Shown: piece after piece, positions 43,503 through 52,683 of the stretch
How positions within the stretch are numbered: position 1 is the stretch's first letter
Layout: the number at the start of each line of letters is the position of its first letter
From: GCA-2730975 sp937893275
GTDB lineage: Bacteria; Verrucomicrobiota; Verrucomicrobiia; Opitutales; Seribacteraceae
Length of the DNA stretch: 64,000 nt
Direction of reading: 5' to 3'
Assembly (NCBI GenBank): GCA_963968595.1
Contig: CAXAHJ010000003.1
Span: 1-64,000 of the forward strand
Notes under the pieces: model-generated
What the model was told of the DNA's origin: nothing
The model's input: only the letters and a program-made list of their open reading frames with translations
The model's database searches: none
Made by a program: the position numbers and the translations under genes

Positions 43503-44906
43503 TCAGGCTTCCGCCACGGGCGTAGGGAGTTCGCGTTCGATTTCATCAAGACGGTAACCGAAACCGGGGCCTCCGATGGTCGAAAGGTCCAAGCAACCAT
43601 GCCTGCGTTGATAGAGACCGGGGTGAACCTTTGCCTCGGGGTTCGAGGCCTCCGGATAAAACTGCATGGCGTTACTTTCCACCCCCATGATGGTGCCCGC
43701 GTGAGCACCAAGCAACACATGCGGAATTTGAGCCAACATGGGATTGGTGAGATCCTGAACCATGAGGGTCATGCCGTGGGCTTTCGCCCAGCAAAGGGAA
43801 AGCAAGGCGCCTGTCTGCGTCTTGCAGGTTTTGAGCGCGACGCCCGTCCAACCCAATTCCCGACCGAGACGAACATGCTCCCAGTCGTGGGCACTTTCGT
43901 CCATGAATAAAGGCTTGCGTGCGGAAACGGAATGCACGTCGATTTGGTGAGCCTCGAGGTCGTATGGGAACGGCTGTTCCACATAGAGGATCTTGGCGTA
44001 GGTGAGAGGTTCGTCGACGAGGAGCTGGTCAAGGATGTCGTTGACGTAGGCGGGATCCGTTACAGTGCAGTTGAAGTCGGTGGTAAGCCAGTCGACGGCG
44101 AGCTTGTTGGCAATGGCGCCGACAGCGGCGAGGCGATCGTAGTCCCAGTCGGCGTCGTTACCGCGAAGCTTGATTTTGAGACAGTTGAGACCATCGCGGG
44201 CGATCCAGTCTTCTAGGTGCACGGGGTATCCGTCGTCGGGTTCGTCTCCTGTCAGATCGGCGGTAGTAAGGGGATCGAGACCACCCACTAGATGCCAGAC
44301 AGGTTGGAGGGATTTTGGAGAGGGGTCGAAATAGTCGGCTGGAGCCTTTCCGATGAAGGAGACATCGGAACCCCCCGCAGGTTGAAGAAAGGCGGAGAGG
44401 TCGCGGTTAAGGTAATCGGAACCATAAGCTTGGTAGATGGGAAGTTCGTTGATTTTGCCGTAGGCGTCGTGTAGGGCGACGTCGAAGGCGGAAGCGCAAA
44501 CGAGGGCAGCGAGCCAAGGCATGGGTTCTTGTCCGGGTCGAAGCCCGGCATTGAAGTCGGCGAGGATTTTCGGCAAGCGACCAAAAAGAAAATCATGACC
44601 CAGTTCCAAAGCGTGACCGTACGCAGAGATGGAGGAGATTTTGGGGCAGAGGCGCTCAGTGAAATCCTTGAGAGCATCGTGACGATCAGAATAAGAAATG
44701 GACGAAGGCCAAACCCACTGTACGCTGAGCGGAGTTTCTCCCCATCCGGTCGCTTGTACGCCACTAGCATTAGCGACAGTAACGCTGGCCCGGGCACAGG
44801 TGACGGAAGTGAGAGTTTCCGAACCGAACTTAAGCGGGACACGCGTTTCAACTGGGATGAAACGAAGTGAAGTGCTTTCAATTCTTACGTCACGATGGGA
44901 TGGCAT
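43503..44906 (-). CDS. Enolase-superfamily enzyme (mandelate racemase/muconate-lactonizing type)
   Basis: A 467-residue protein with the two-domain enolase-superfamily plan. The catalytic elements follow the muconate-lactonizing/Ala-Glu epimerase pattern: KxK in LNCLKIKLRGND (~244), then metal ligands Asp in DWLTTDFNCT (~279), Glu in LYVEQPFPYD (~309) and Asp/Glu in LFMDESAHDWEH (~335), then Lys in ALKTCKTQTG (~357). The capping domain (1-130) begins RFIPVETRVPLKFGSETL. No transporter, regulator or other catabolic gene sits beside it, so the substrate cannot be deduced from context. It is divergent from terC across 83 bp and convergent with the C92-like gene. Confidence 0.83.
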   Translation of the reverse strand: MPSHRDVRIESTSLRFIPVETRVPLKFGSETLTSVTCARASVTVANASGVQATGWGETPLSVQWVWPSSISYSDRHDALKDFTERLCPKISSISAYGHALELGHDFLFGRLPKILADFNAGLRPGQEPMPWLAALVCASAFDVALHDAYGKINELPIYQAYGSDYLNRDLSAFLQPAGGSDVSFIGKAPADYFDPSPKSLQPVWHLVGGLDPLTTADLTGDEPDDGYPVHLEDWIARDGLNCLKIKLRGNDADWDYDRLAAVGAIANKLAVDWLTTDFNCTVTDPAYVNDILDQLLVDEPLTYAKILYVEQPFPYDLEAHQIDVHSVSARKPLFMDESAHDWEHVRLGRELGWTGVALKTCKTQTGALLSLCWAKAHGMTLMVQDLTNPMLAQIPHVLLGAHAGTIMGVESNAMQFYPEASNPEAKVHPGLYQRRHGCLDLSTIGGPGFGYRLDEIERELPTPVAEA

Positions 44907-44989
44907 AGGTTAGTACACATTAAATTGAGCGGAATGGTCAAACCGATTGCAAAAGGTTTTGCTTTTACTCTTGGCAGAAAATTGCGAAG

Positions 44990-45730
44990 ATGGACTCATT
45001 TATGGATGGGGATACAATAGGTCTTTTCGCACTTCTGGTAGGACTGGAGTTGATTCTAGGGGTAGATAATGTTCTGGTCATTGCTATTCTCGTTTCTCGA
45101 CTGCCCGAGGAAAAACGGAACCTGAGTCGAAATTTTGGCCTAACCCTCGCCATGGTAGCCCGAATCGTAATGATAGTCGGGGGGCTGAAACTAATTGAAT
45201 TGACGGAACCTGCATGGCCGAGCGGACCTGCATGGTTTGCCTACTCCATAAGAGACCTCGCCTTGATGGCAGGAGGACTCTTTCTGATTTGGAAAGCGGT
45301 TAAGGAAATTCATTCGACGGTGGAGATGGAAGAGGAAAAAGGGCCAAGTGGCGTAGGGACAAGCTTTGGTTACGCCATAACGCAGATCGTGATTCTCGAC
45401 ATCGTGTTCTCCTTGGACTCAGTGATAACTGCAGTGGGGCTCACGAACAATCGAATCGTCATAATCACGGCCGTCGTTCTTTCCTTTGGTGTAATTCTCT
45501 TCTTCGCCAAACCGATTGGAGAGTTCATACTAGCCAACGTCTCAATCAAAATATTGGCCTTGGCCTTTCTCATCGTGATCGGGATCACAATCTTTATGGA
45601 GGGCATGGGCAAGCACGTGGACAAAAAGCTCATCTATATGCCGATGGGTTTTGCCATGGTCATCCAATTTCTACAGATGCGACACAGTCAAAATAAGGAA
45701 AAGTTGAGCCAAAAGAGCGAGTCGCAATAA
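44990..45730 (+). CDS. TerC-family integral membrane protein
   Basis: A 246-residue protein with seven or more hydrophobic segments and the TerC signatures LELILGVDNVLVIAILVSRL (conserved Asp in the second helix) and ILDIVFSLDSVITAVGL (conserved Asp in the middle of the protein). TerC proteins are linked to metal (manganese, tellurite) handling and alkaline or membrane stress. The length fits the short (YgdQ-like) group rather than the long Alx type. The C-terminal tail is hydrophilic (HSQNKEKLSQKSESQ). No tellurite-resistance cluster surrounds it, so a housekeeping role is likelier. The LOG gene follows 50 bp downstream. Confidence 0.88.
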   Translation: MDSFMDGDTIGLFALLVGLELILGVDNVLVIAILVSRLPEEKRNLSRNFGLTLAMVARIVMIVGGLKLIELTEPAWPSGPAWFAYSIRDLALMAGGLFLIWKAVKEIHSTVEMEEEKGPSGVGTSFGYAITQIVILDIVFSLDSVITAVGLTNNRIVIITAVVLSFGVILFFAKPIGEFILANVSIKILALAFLIVIGITIFMEGMGKHVDKKLIYMPMGFAMVIQFLQMRHSQNKEKLSQKSESQ

Positions 45731-45780
45731 AGCCAAACTTTTCCAAGAACATCTTAATCTTAACTATAGTAGACCAAGCC

Positions 45781-46599
45781 ATGAGTAACGAACCACCCAA
45801 AGCCTACCGCAACGAACATTTCCTGAACAGTCCCGAGGCCCGGGCCATACGAGTGCAATGCGAACTGATAGAACCTGAGCACAGGTTACATGAAAACGAG
45901 GTGAATCATACTCTGGTTTTCTTCGGTTCAGCCCGATCCAAGGACCCCGAGATCGCCCAAAAGGAACTGGAACACTTGCTAGGGGACCTCCCCGCCGAAG
46001 CCGAGCGTACACCTGAGCAAGCAGACAATGTAAAAAAGGCGGAACAAGTGGTGCGTCTCTCCAAGTACTATGGGGATGCCGTCGAACTATCGAAGATGCT
46101 TACTGAGTGGTCCCTCAAGATTCGGGATGCCGACCAGCAATTCCTTGTTTGCTCGGGGGGAGGCCCCGGCATGATGGAAGCCGCCAACAAGGGAGCGCAC
46201 GAAGCGGGCGGCAAATCAATTGGTCTTGGAATCAGCCTGCCTTTCGAGCAAGGGGTAAACGAATTCGCATCACCAGAGTTATCATTCGAGTTCCACTATT
46301 TCTTCGTCCGAAAGTTTTACTTTCTTTACCACGCCAAGGCCCTAATCGTGTTTCCCGGCGGTTTCGGAACGATGGACGAACTCTTCGAAACACTGACTCT
46401 CATACAAACTAAGAAGCTAGGCAAAAAAATTCCCATCGTGCTTTACGGAAAAGACTTTTGGGAAGGACTTATAAACTTTGAAAAGTACGCCGAATGGGGG
46501 GTTATTTCTCCCGGCGACCTTGAGCTTTTTCAAATCGTGGACGACATTAATACGGCTTACGAAATCGTACTCGAAGGAATCAAGCCCTACTACCTTTGA
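45781..46599 (+). CDS. LOG-family Rossmann-fold protein (cytokinin-activating-like nucleosidase)
   Basis: A 272-residue protein of the LOG/TIGR00730 family, formerly mis-named lysine decarboxylase. It has the nucleotide-binding GGGPGMMEAANKGAHEAGGK (~126-145) and the PGGFGTMDELFETLTLIQTK signature (~193), the PGGxGTxxE motif that carries out ribose-5'-monophosphate cleavage from adenine derivatives in studied members. The N-terminal 90 residues are longer than in the short plant-like LOGs and match the extended bacterial form. Its 3' end overlaps the convergent cytochrome gene by 10 bp. True substrate in bacteria is often unknown. Confidence 0.87.
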   Translation: MSNEPPKAYRNEHFLNSPEARAIRVQCELIEPEHRLHENEVNHTLVFFGSARSKDPEIAQKELEHLLGDLPAEAERTPEQADNVKKAEQVVRLSKYYGDAVELSKMLTEWSLKIRDADQQFLVCSGGGPGMMEAANKGAHEAGGKSIGLGISLPFEQGVNEFASPELSFEFHYFFVRKFYFLYHAKALIVFPGGFGTMDELFETLTLIQTKKLGKKIPIVLYGKDFWEGLINFEKYAEWGVISPGDLELFQIVDDINTAYEIVLEGIKPYYL

Positions 46600-48914
46600 C
46601 GGGAACGGGCTCGAATCTCCTGCAAGAAAGTTTGCGCCTGAGGATTGCCGGGCATAAGACTGGCCGCCCGTTCGGCGAAAGGCAAAGCATCCTCCCATTG
46701 CTCCGATTGGGCGTACAATTGAGCCAAGGTTTGAGGGAATTCGGGGTTTTCCGGTTGCAGGGCATAGGCCTTTTTAATCGAAGCAGCCGCTTTTTCCCTT
46801 TGCTCAAGTTGCCAATACGCCACGCCTAGGTTGAAATGAATCCTCGGGTTTTCCGGCATGATGGATGCAGCCCGAGACAAGCGTTGGGAAGCTTCGTCTA
46901 AACGGTTGCGATCCTCAGCGAGAAGGAGACCGAGAGAGTAGTGCCCCTGTCCCCAGCCCGGCTCCAGTCGGACGACTTGGCGAAGAAGCTTTTCGGCTTC
47001 TCGATTGCGACCTCTTCGGTTAAGCAGGGTCGCAAGATTCATACGGGCGGGAACAAAGGTTTCCTCCCTGTCGATAGCGGCCGTGTAGTAGCGTTCGGCT
47101 TCGCGAGGATTGCCTTGGTTTTCGGCGAGGTTACCCAGAGAAAGATTGGCTTCGGGGCGATCGAGATTGCTTAGGAAGCGAGCCTTCAGTTCACGAAAAG
47201 CGATATCGAAATGCTTCTTTTCCTCAGGATTAAAAGTACGAGAAGGAAGGCGAGAAAGTACTCGGGCCGCCTCCGTTCGAACGGAAAGAATCGGGTCTTT
47301 AAGGATGTGACCCAGACTCTGCTTCAATTCGTTGTCGGGGAGATTTTCGAGAGTGTTGACAGCGGCTACCCGGATAACGGGGTCAGGATCAGAAGCACGC
47401 GTGCGAGCCTCGGCAAAGCTAGCCGGGCCAAGAAACCTTCTAAGCGCGAGCAAGGCCCCGGATCGAGTGAAGGAAGGTGATTCGAGATCACGAACAGTGT
47501 CCAAAAGAAGTTTCTTCGCCTCGGGTTTTCGATTGCGAAAAGCATGAAACGCCTCGGGATGACGGACTTCCCTAGGACGATTAGGCCCCTTGAACTCTTC
47601 CACTTTTGCCGCAGCCCATGCGGCATCCTTGTCATCGTGACAACGATTGCAAGCGTTGGGCGTACCATACTTCACACTGAGGTCGGGCCGGGGAATGCGT
47701 ATACTGTGGTCGCGACGAGGATCCACCACCATGTAGGTCTTTTCCGGCATATGGCATTCCACGCATTGAGCTCCTTTGGTTCCCATCGGATGAAAATGGT
47801 GAGCCGGTGAATCATAAAGGGTAAGATTGTCTGGCGTAGGCGAATGGCAACGCATGCACAGTTGGTTGCCTTTGACGTAAGTTCGAGCAGTGTGCGGATC
47901 GTGACAATCGGCACATTTCACGCCCTTGTGAAACATCTTGCTTTGAATGAAGGATCCGAACACATAGACCTCGTCGTCGATTTGCCCGTCAACATGATAG
48001 GTAGGAGCACTCATGTCGGGTGCCCACGGTTGAGCTACCTCGGGTAGAAAATGATCCAGGAATTTGGAACCAACGTGATGCCCGGGATGAACAAATCCGC
48101 GACGAGCATGGCACTTTGCGCAAGACTCGACCTGAACCTTGTTGGAACTGTTGACGTCGGCAAGGCCGTAGTGGGTCATGCCCTGCCAACCATTATCCGC
48201 CTTCGCCAGTTCCACATGCTTGCGACCAGGTCCATGGCAAGCTTCGCAGGCAACGGTCATCTCGGAATAAGAAGTGCTGAACTTTCGTGTTTTGGGATCA
48301 TATCCTTTGCGAAGGTTGGTGGAGTGACAGTCGGCGCACATGTGGTCCCAGTTTTGCATGGAGCGAGTCCAGAAGAGAGGGTCGCTTGGTTTAATGTGCT
48401 CATCAGGATAAATGTGGTACCATTTTTTCCCTTCGACGTCCCAGCAAGTGGGCAGGACTTGCATGCGACCGTCGGGGAACTGAATGAGATATTGCTGGAG
48501 GGGTTCCCAACCAAAGGTGTGTTTCACTTGAAAGACTTCCATTTTACCGTTTTGGTTTTCCGTTTCCACCATGTACTTTTCACCCTCCCGGAAAAACCGC
48601 GAAATGACGCCGTATCGCTCGAAAGTAGTGTTATTGAAATCACCTCGAACAGTTTCAGGCGTAGGCAACTCCATGGCATGAAAGTGATGAGACCCTTTCC
48701 ATTTTTCGTGTTGCTCCGAGTGGCATTGAACACAGCTCGCGACACCGACGTACTCGTCGAGACGAAGATCTCCGATCGGATCAACTGACTGGCTCGTAAA
48801 ATTTGAGTCAGATCCGTCGCCACATGAGGGAAGCAACCACAGTGCTCCTAGGAGCACTAGCCCCAAAGTCATTAACGCAAATCGATTTCTTACAGAAGAC
48901 ACAGAAATCAACAT
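46590..48914 (-). CDS. Eight-haem c-type cytochrome lipoprotein with HEAT and TPR repeats
   Basis: A 774-residue exported protein. The N-terminus (MLISVSSVRNRF then LGLVLLGALWLLPSCGDGS) has a signal sequence with a plausible lipobox LPSC, making Cys31 the lipidated residue. The following ~420 residues contain eight CxxCH haem sites: CVQCH, CADCH, CEACH, CAKCH, CADCH, CMRCH, CVECH and CNRCH. The rest comprises HEAT-like repeats (DPDPVIRVAAVNTLENLPDN, ILSVRTEAARVLSRLP) and several TPR units (NPREAERYYTAAI, RNREAEKLLRQVVRLEPGWG, HFNLGVAYWQLEQREKAAAS). This layout resembles multihaem cytochromes related to the c554/nitrite-reductase-like group found in PVC bacteria; electron donor and acceptor are unknown. 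I use the ATG at 48914; the frame runs 81 bp further upstream. The gene ends inside the LOG gene (convergent overlap). Confidence 0.85.
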   Translation of the reverse strand: MLISVSSVRNRFALMTLGLVLLGALWLLPSCGDGSDSNFTSQSVDPIGDLRLDEYVGVASCVQCHSEQHEKWKGSHHFHAMELPTPETVRGDFNNTTFERYGVISRFFREGEKYMVETENQNGKMEVFQVKHTFGWEPLQQYLIQFPDGRMQVLPTCWDVEGKKWYHIYPDEHIKPSDPLFWTRSMQNWDHMCADCHSTNLRKGYDPKTRKFSTSYSEMTVACEACHGPGRKHVELAKADNGWQGMTHYGLADVNSSNKVQVESCAKCHARRGFVHPGHHVGSKFLDHFLPEVAQPWAPDMSAPTYHVDGQIDDEVYVFGSFIQSKMFHKGVKCADCHDPHTARTYVKGNQLCMRCHSPTPDNLTLYDSPAHHFHPMGTKGAQCVECHMPEKTYMVVDPRRDHSIRIPRPDLSVKYGTPNACNRCHDDKDAAWAAAKVEEFKGPNRPREVRHPEAFHAFRNRKPEAKKLLLDTVRDLESPSFTRSGALLALRRFLGPASFAEARTRASDPDPVIRVAAVNTLENLPDNELKQSLGHILKDPILSVRTEAARVLSRLPSRTFNPEEKKHFDIAFRELKARFLSNLDRPEANLSLGNLAENQGNPREAERYYTAAIDREETFVPARMNLATLLNRRGRNREAEKLLRQVVRLEPGWGQGHYSLGLLLAEDRNRLDEASQRLSRAASIMPENPRIHFNLGVAYWQLEQREKAAASIKKAYALQPENPEFPQTLAQLYAQSEQWEDALPFAERAASLMPGNPQAQTFLQEIRARSRQR

Positions 48915-49239
48915 AATGGAGATTTTCACGAAATTTGCAATCCGTGCCTTCAGGTGAAATCTTTCAATCGATTGAATTAAAGACCATGGCAGCAATTTTT
49001 ATTCAATAAAGTTCACATTCAATAGCTTTCCTCACCTTGCGTGCAAGATTTTAAAGGACTCTCCATTTGTCGCAAATAAAGGTTATAAAAACGCAAAAAG
49101 GCGTTCATTTAGCGTCGCAAGGAGAAACTAAGCGTGGGATTATTAGAAAACACTTGATAAAGCTTAGGGAGAAAACTTAAATAATCTAATAAGCAATATT
49201 AACTAGCGTAAATTAAGTAATTCAAGGAAACATTTCACC
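48915..49239. other. A/T-rich intergenic region between cytochrome gene and GYF_2 gene
   Basis: This 325 bp divergent gap is clearly A/T-rich. It contains a likely rightward promoter at 49154-49182 and must also hold the cytochrome promoter, which I cannot pin down. Several short direct and inverted A/T stretches are present, but no ORF or recognised RNA. Confidence 0.5.
49154..49182 (+). promoter_or_regulatory. Possible promoter of the GYF_2 membrane protein gene
   Basis: TTGATA at 49154-49159 (5 of 6 matches to TTGACA) is followed after 17 bp by TTAAAT at 49177-49182, with overlapping TAAATA one base on. It lies about 60 bp upstream of the start codon. The A/T-rich setting makes chance matches likely, so this is tentative. 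Confidence 0.4.
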
Positions 49240-50073
49240 ATGAGTACGATTCACATTTCTAAAGACGGTCAGCAGTTCGGACCTTATTCAGTCGAGCAAA
49301 TAAACGAAATGCTCGCACAACAACAAGCTGTGCTTTCGGATAACGCATGGATGGAGGGCATGCAAGGCTGGGAACCCCTAAATTCGGGGACTTTTGCTAA
49401 CCTAGGCATCGGACAAAGCTCAGCTAGTGCTGCATCGCCAGCAGCAAAACAAACGAACCAGACCCCGATACAACATTCCGGGGCACCTGCTCAGGCAGCA
49501 GTCCCAACAGGTGGAGGAAGTTTCAGCATCGGAGACTCGTTGTCCCAAGGTTTTGACTTTTTCAAGGCGAATGTCGGGGCAAGCATCTTATTCGTAATAA
49601 TTACCGTAGTCGTAGGAGCTATTCCTTTAGTCGGAGCTCTTCTCATGCCTTTAATGTCAATCAATTTCATGGCTGGAGTTAAGAAGTATCGGAACAACGC
49701 TACCCCATTTGACGTGGGCCAACTTTTCGACTTCTCCTATGCCGTGGATAAAATCGTCGGTCCATTGGTCGTAGGAATTTTAATCATGATCGGAATGATC
49801 TTTCTAATTGTGCCCGGAATAATCCTCGCCCTCATGTGGGCGTTCCTTTATTGCGTATTGGCGGATCGCCCTGGAACGTCGTTCTCCGAAGCAATGAAAA
49901 TTTCGGCGGCAGTCACAAAGGGAAATCGCCTGTCGATATTCCTATTTATGATCGTTTGCTCTTTGCTGGCCTTTGTTAGCATGATTCCCCTTGGATTGGG
50001 ACTACTCGTTGCGATTCCCATGATACAAGCAGCCATGTACTGCGCATACGAAAACTGTAAGGGGAACTCGTAA
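49240..50073 (+). CDS. GYF_2 (DUF4339) domain membrane protein
   Basis: A 277-residue protein. Residues 1-47 form a GYF_2-type domain (IHISKDGQQFGPYSVEQINE, then AWMEGMQGWEPL). Residues ~50-95 are an Ala/Ser/Gln/Pro-rich linker. The rest has several transmembrane segments (SILFVIITVVVGAIPLVGAL, GPLVVGILIMIGMIFLIVPG and LSIFLFMIVCSLLAF among them) resembling DUF975/YciC-like membrane modules. GYF_2 domains are thought to bind protein partners at the membrane; function is unknown. An AAGGAAAC-like ribosome site precedes the ATG. The gene is clearly A/T-richer than its downstream neighbour. It is convergent with the recQ-DUF488 gene. Confidence 0.82.
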   Translation: MSTIHISKDGQQFGPYSVEQINEMLAQQQAVLSDNAWMEGMQGWEPLNSGTFANLGIGQSSASAASPAAKQTNQTPIQHSGAPAQAAVPTGGGSFSIGDSLSQGFDFFKANVGASILFVIITVVVGAIPLVGALLMPLMSINFMAGVKKYRNNATPFDVGQLFDFSYAVDKIVGPLVVGILIMIGMIFLIVPGIILALMWAFLYCVLADRPGTSFSEAMKISAAVTKGNRLSIFLFMIVCSLLAFVSMIPLGLGLLVAIPMIQAAMYCAYENCKGNS

Positions 50074-50124
50074 CCCATAACTTCTTTCCTTTTGCCGAAA
50101 GGAAAGGGGAAGGAAAATCTACTC

Positions 50125-52683
50125 TCAGCGGGTGACGCCAGCGTCCTCCGGATTCTCTCTATAGGCCATGCTCTCGGCGCGTGCAGCATAACTTTCTCGC
50201 AACAATTGGTCTCGCGTCTTGAGGTTCCCCGACTCGAAATCAATTTCCTCGGAGGACTTTCCCTCTTCTTGCAACAAACGAGTTTCAAGGGATTCCTGAT
50301 CCTCCTCGGATCCATCAGCGGACAGATGAGTCATGGGGTAACCCTCTGCCGCGAGCAACCTGCCCACCAGTATCGCTCGGTGGCAGGTAAGCGGGTCTTT
50401 CTCTGCGCAAAGCAAAGCGATTCTATATGTCCCCGCTCCCTTACGGAGCCGGCCAAGTCCATCGGCAAAGGCGGGAATCTGTTCAATTAGGTCGTAGCGA
50501 GCAATGCCGTCCAGGTAACACTCCGATTCCTCTCGCCGGGCACCCAGTTCCTTTCCAAGAAAAACGTAAAGCAGACCGGCGGATTCGAGAAAAGCCTTCA
50601 AGGGATCACGGGAATAGGCAGGTTCACGTTTCGAGTAAGGTTGTGACCGCAAGTCCGCCACTGCCTCAATTCCTTTTGCCTTGAGAATTTCGATAAACCG
50701 CTCGATCGCCAAACCCGCATAACCGATCGTATAGATCATGGGGAGTGAGGAGGAGGTTTCAGGTTCAGTGGGAATGACCTCCAATTCCTCGAGTTCAGGT
50801 GCACCCACTTCCCCGTCATTTGGTTCAACCTCTAATTCCATTCGCCATCTCGCCAATATTTCTAGGACGCCCTTGCCGTACTTACGCACCTTCGCCTTGC
50901 CAACCCCTTTGACAGCAAGGAGTGCGTCCTCGTTTTGAGGAAGACTGGCCGCCATTCCGCGAAAGGTGGCATCCGAAAAGACCTGATAGGGTCGCACTCT
51001 GCCCGTTCTGGCTCGCGCTACGCGGAATTCTCGCAACTCCTCGAACACCTGCTCCCGAAGGTGCTCCGGGGTGACTGCCTCCGGAGCATCGTCCGCAGTT
51101 TGATCACCGTACCGCCGCCCACCCTTCTTCTTCGAAACCTTGCGCGTAAGAAACAATTTGGCGTCGAAGGATCCAGCAAGAAAAGCAGGAGCCTCCGAAC
51201 CAAGACCGAGCACGGTAAACTTCTTTTCCTCGTCGATGTGACGTGACTCGAGAAGTTCTTGCCCGAGAAGCTGATCGATAACGTTTCGAATCTCGGGCTG
51301 TTTGTAATCCCTCAAGGTGCCGTAGCTCTCAAGCTGATCGTGCCCAAACCGACGAACCTTGTCGGTGTCGCCTCCACGAAGCACTGAGGCCACCTGCAAA
51401 GAACCAAAGCGTTCTCCAAGATCGCTTACGCAACGCAACACGCTCAACGCCACCTCGTGACTGTTCGCCATTTCCGGCAGTTCCTCTAGACACACGTCGC
51501 AGGCACCGCACGATCCCGGCTCCAAGTCCTGCCCGAAATAGCGAGCTAGAAACCGGTGACGACATTGCGACCCCGAACTGAACCGATAAGTCTCGGAAAG
51601 ACGAGCAAGAGAAGGCTCCAACTCAGCGGAACCTTCACTCAAGCTCTTCTCCACGATAAACTTCCACAAGGCAAAGTCCTCTCCTGAATAAAGTAGAATG
51701 CACTCCGCGGGGTCACCGTCGCGTCCCGCCCTCCCCGATTCCTGAGAAAAGTGCTCTATGGATTTCGGCATACGAGCGTGCAGAACGTAGCGTACGTCCG
51801 TGCGATCGATGCCCATCCCGAAAGCCACCGTCGCCACCACCACCCGGCACTCGTCCGACATAAACGCATCTTGTACGCGAGATCGATCTGAGCTCAACAT
51901 TTCGCCGTGGTAAGCCATGGCGTTCACACCTTTCGCCTGCAGTTTCTCAGCCAGTGCGACCGTATCCTTGCGGCGGATGGCATAGACAATGCCAGCATCT
52001 TTGGGATTACGCTGGACGACGGAAAGAATTTGATCGAATCCGTCTCCCTGACGGGGGTAGAACTTATAGGTCAGGTTCGGTCTGTCCACAGACCCGATCA
52101 CCAGTTCCGGATCCCTCATTCGAAGACGATCCCGAATATCCTCTATTACCCTTGGAGTAGCAGTGGCCGTACAGGCGAAAAAGGGTATTTCCGACCAACG
52201 GTCACGCAATTCTCCCAAGGCGAGGTAATCGGAGCGAAAATCATGCCCCCACTGGCTTATGCAATGAGCCTCGTCGACGATAACCATGCCGATCTCCAGT
52301 CCCGAGACCAATTCTTCGAAACCTTCCCCGCGCACCCGCTCAGGCGTTATGTACAGCATGGAAAGTTCTCCCCCTCGCAAACGTCGTAAAGCCTCTCCCC
52401 GCGAAGCCGCATCCTGAGAACTGGCCAGCATTTCAGCAGCGACGCCGTTTAACTTGAGCCCATCCACCTGATCCTTCATCAAAGAAAGGAGAGGAGATAT
52501 TACTAGATTCAGCTTCCCATTGCAGATGGAAGGCGTCTGAAAACAGAGACTTTTCCCGCCTCCTGTGGGTAATACAAGCAAGACGTCGCGACCCGACAAG
52601 GTCGTCTCTATGGCTTCCTTCTGGTTTGGGTAGAGGCGGTCGAAACCCCAAGTTTCGCGAACGACGTCGAGATAGTTTTGCAT
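50125..52683 (-). CDS. RecQ-family ATP-dependent DNA helicase fused to a C-terminal DUF488 domain
   Basis: An 852-residue protein. The N-terminal part is a RecQ helicase: Walker A LVLPTGGGKSLCFQTP (Lys44), the DEAH box in MVIVDEAHCISQWGHDFRSD, and QESGRAGRDGDPAECILLY in motif VI. A zinc-binding segment (CRHRFLARYFGQD then CGACDVC) and an HRDC-like domain (about 540-625, ALLAVKGVGKAKVRKYGKGV) follow. From about residue 649 the sequence switches to DUF488: MIYTIGYAGLAIERFIEILK, AVADLRSQPYSKREP and the closing LLCAEKDPLTCHR motif. The join lies in a Glu/Pro/Ser-rich linker with no stop or frameshift. The start is the ATG at 52683; an upstream in-frame TTG is less likely. DUF488 function is unknown. 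This is a fused gene rather than two adjacent genes. Confidence 0.88.
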   Translation of the reverse strand: MQNYLDVVRETWGFDRLYPNQKEAIETTLSGRDVLLVLPTGGGKSLCFQTPSICNGKLNLVISPLLSLMKDQVDGLKLNGVAAEMLASSQDAASRGEALRRLRGGELSMLYITPERVRGEGFEELVSGLEIGMVIVDEAHCISQWGHDFRSDYLALGELRDRWSEIPFFACTATATPRVIEDIRDRLRMRDPELVIGSVDRPNLTYKFYPRQGDGFDQILSVVQRNPKDAGIVYAIRRKDTVALAEKLQAKGVNAMAYHGEMLSSDRSRVQDAFMSDECRVVVATVAFGMGIDRTDVRYVLHARMPKSIEHFSQESGRAGRDGDPAECILLYSGEDFALWKFIVEKSLSEGSAELEPSLARLSETYRFSSGSQCRHRFLARYFGQDLEPGSCGACDVCLEELPEMANSHEVALSVLRCVSDLGERFGSLQVASVLRGGDTDKVRRFGHDQLESYGTLRDYKQPEIRNVIDQLLGQELLESRHIDEEKKFTVLGLGSEAPAFLAGSFDAKLFLTRKVSKKKGGRRYGDQTADDAPEAVTPEHLREQVFEELREFRVARARTGRVRPYQVFSDATFRGMAASLPQNEDALLAVKGVGKAKVRKYGKGVLEILARWRMELEVEPNDGEVGAPELEELEVIPTEPETSSSLPMIYTIGYAGLAIERFIEILKAKGIEAVADLRSQPYSKREPAYSRDPLKAFLESAGLLYVFLGKELGARREESECYLDGIARYDLIEQIPAFADGLGRLRKGAGTYRIALLCAEKDPLTCHRAILVGRLLAAEGYPMTHLSADGSEEDQESLETRLLQEEGKSSEEIDFESGNLKTRDQLLRESYAARAESMAYRENPEDAGVTR

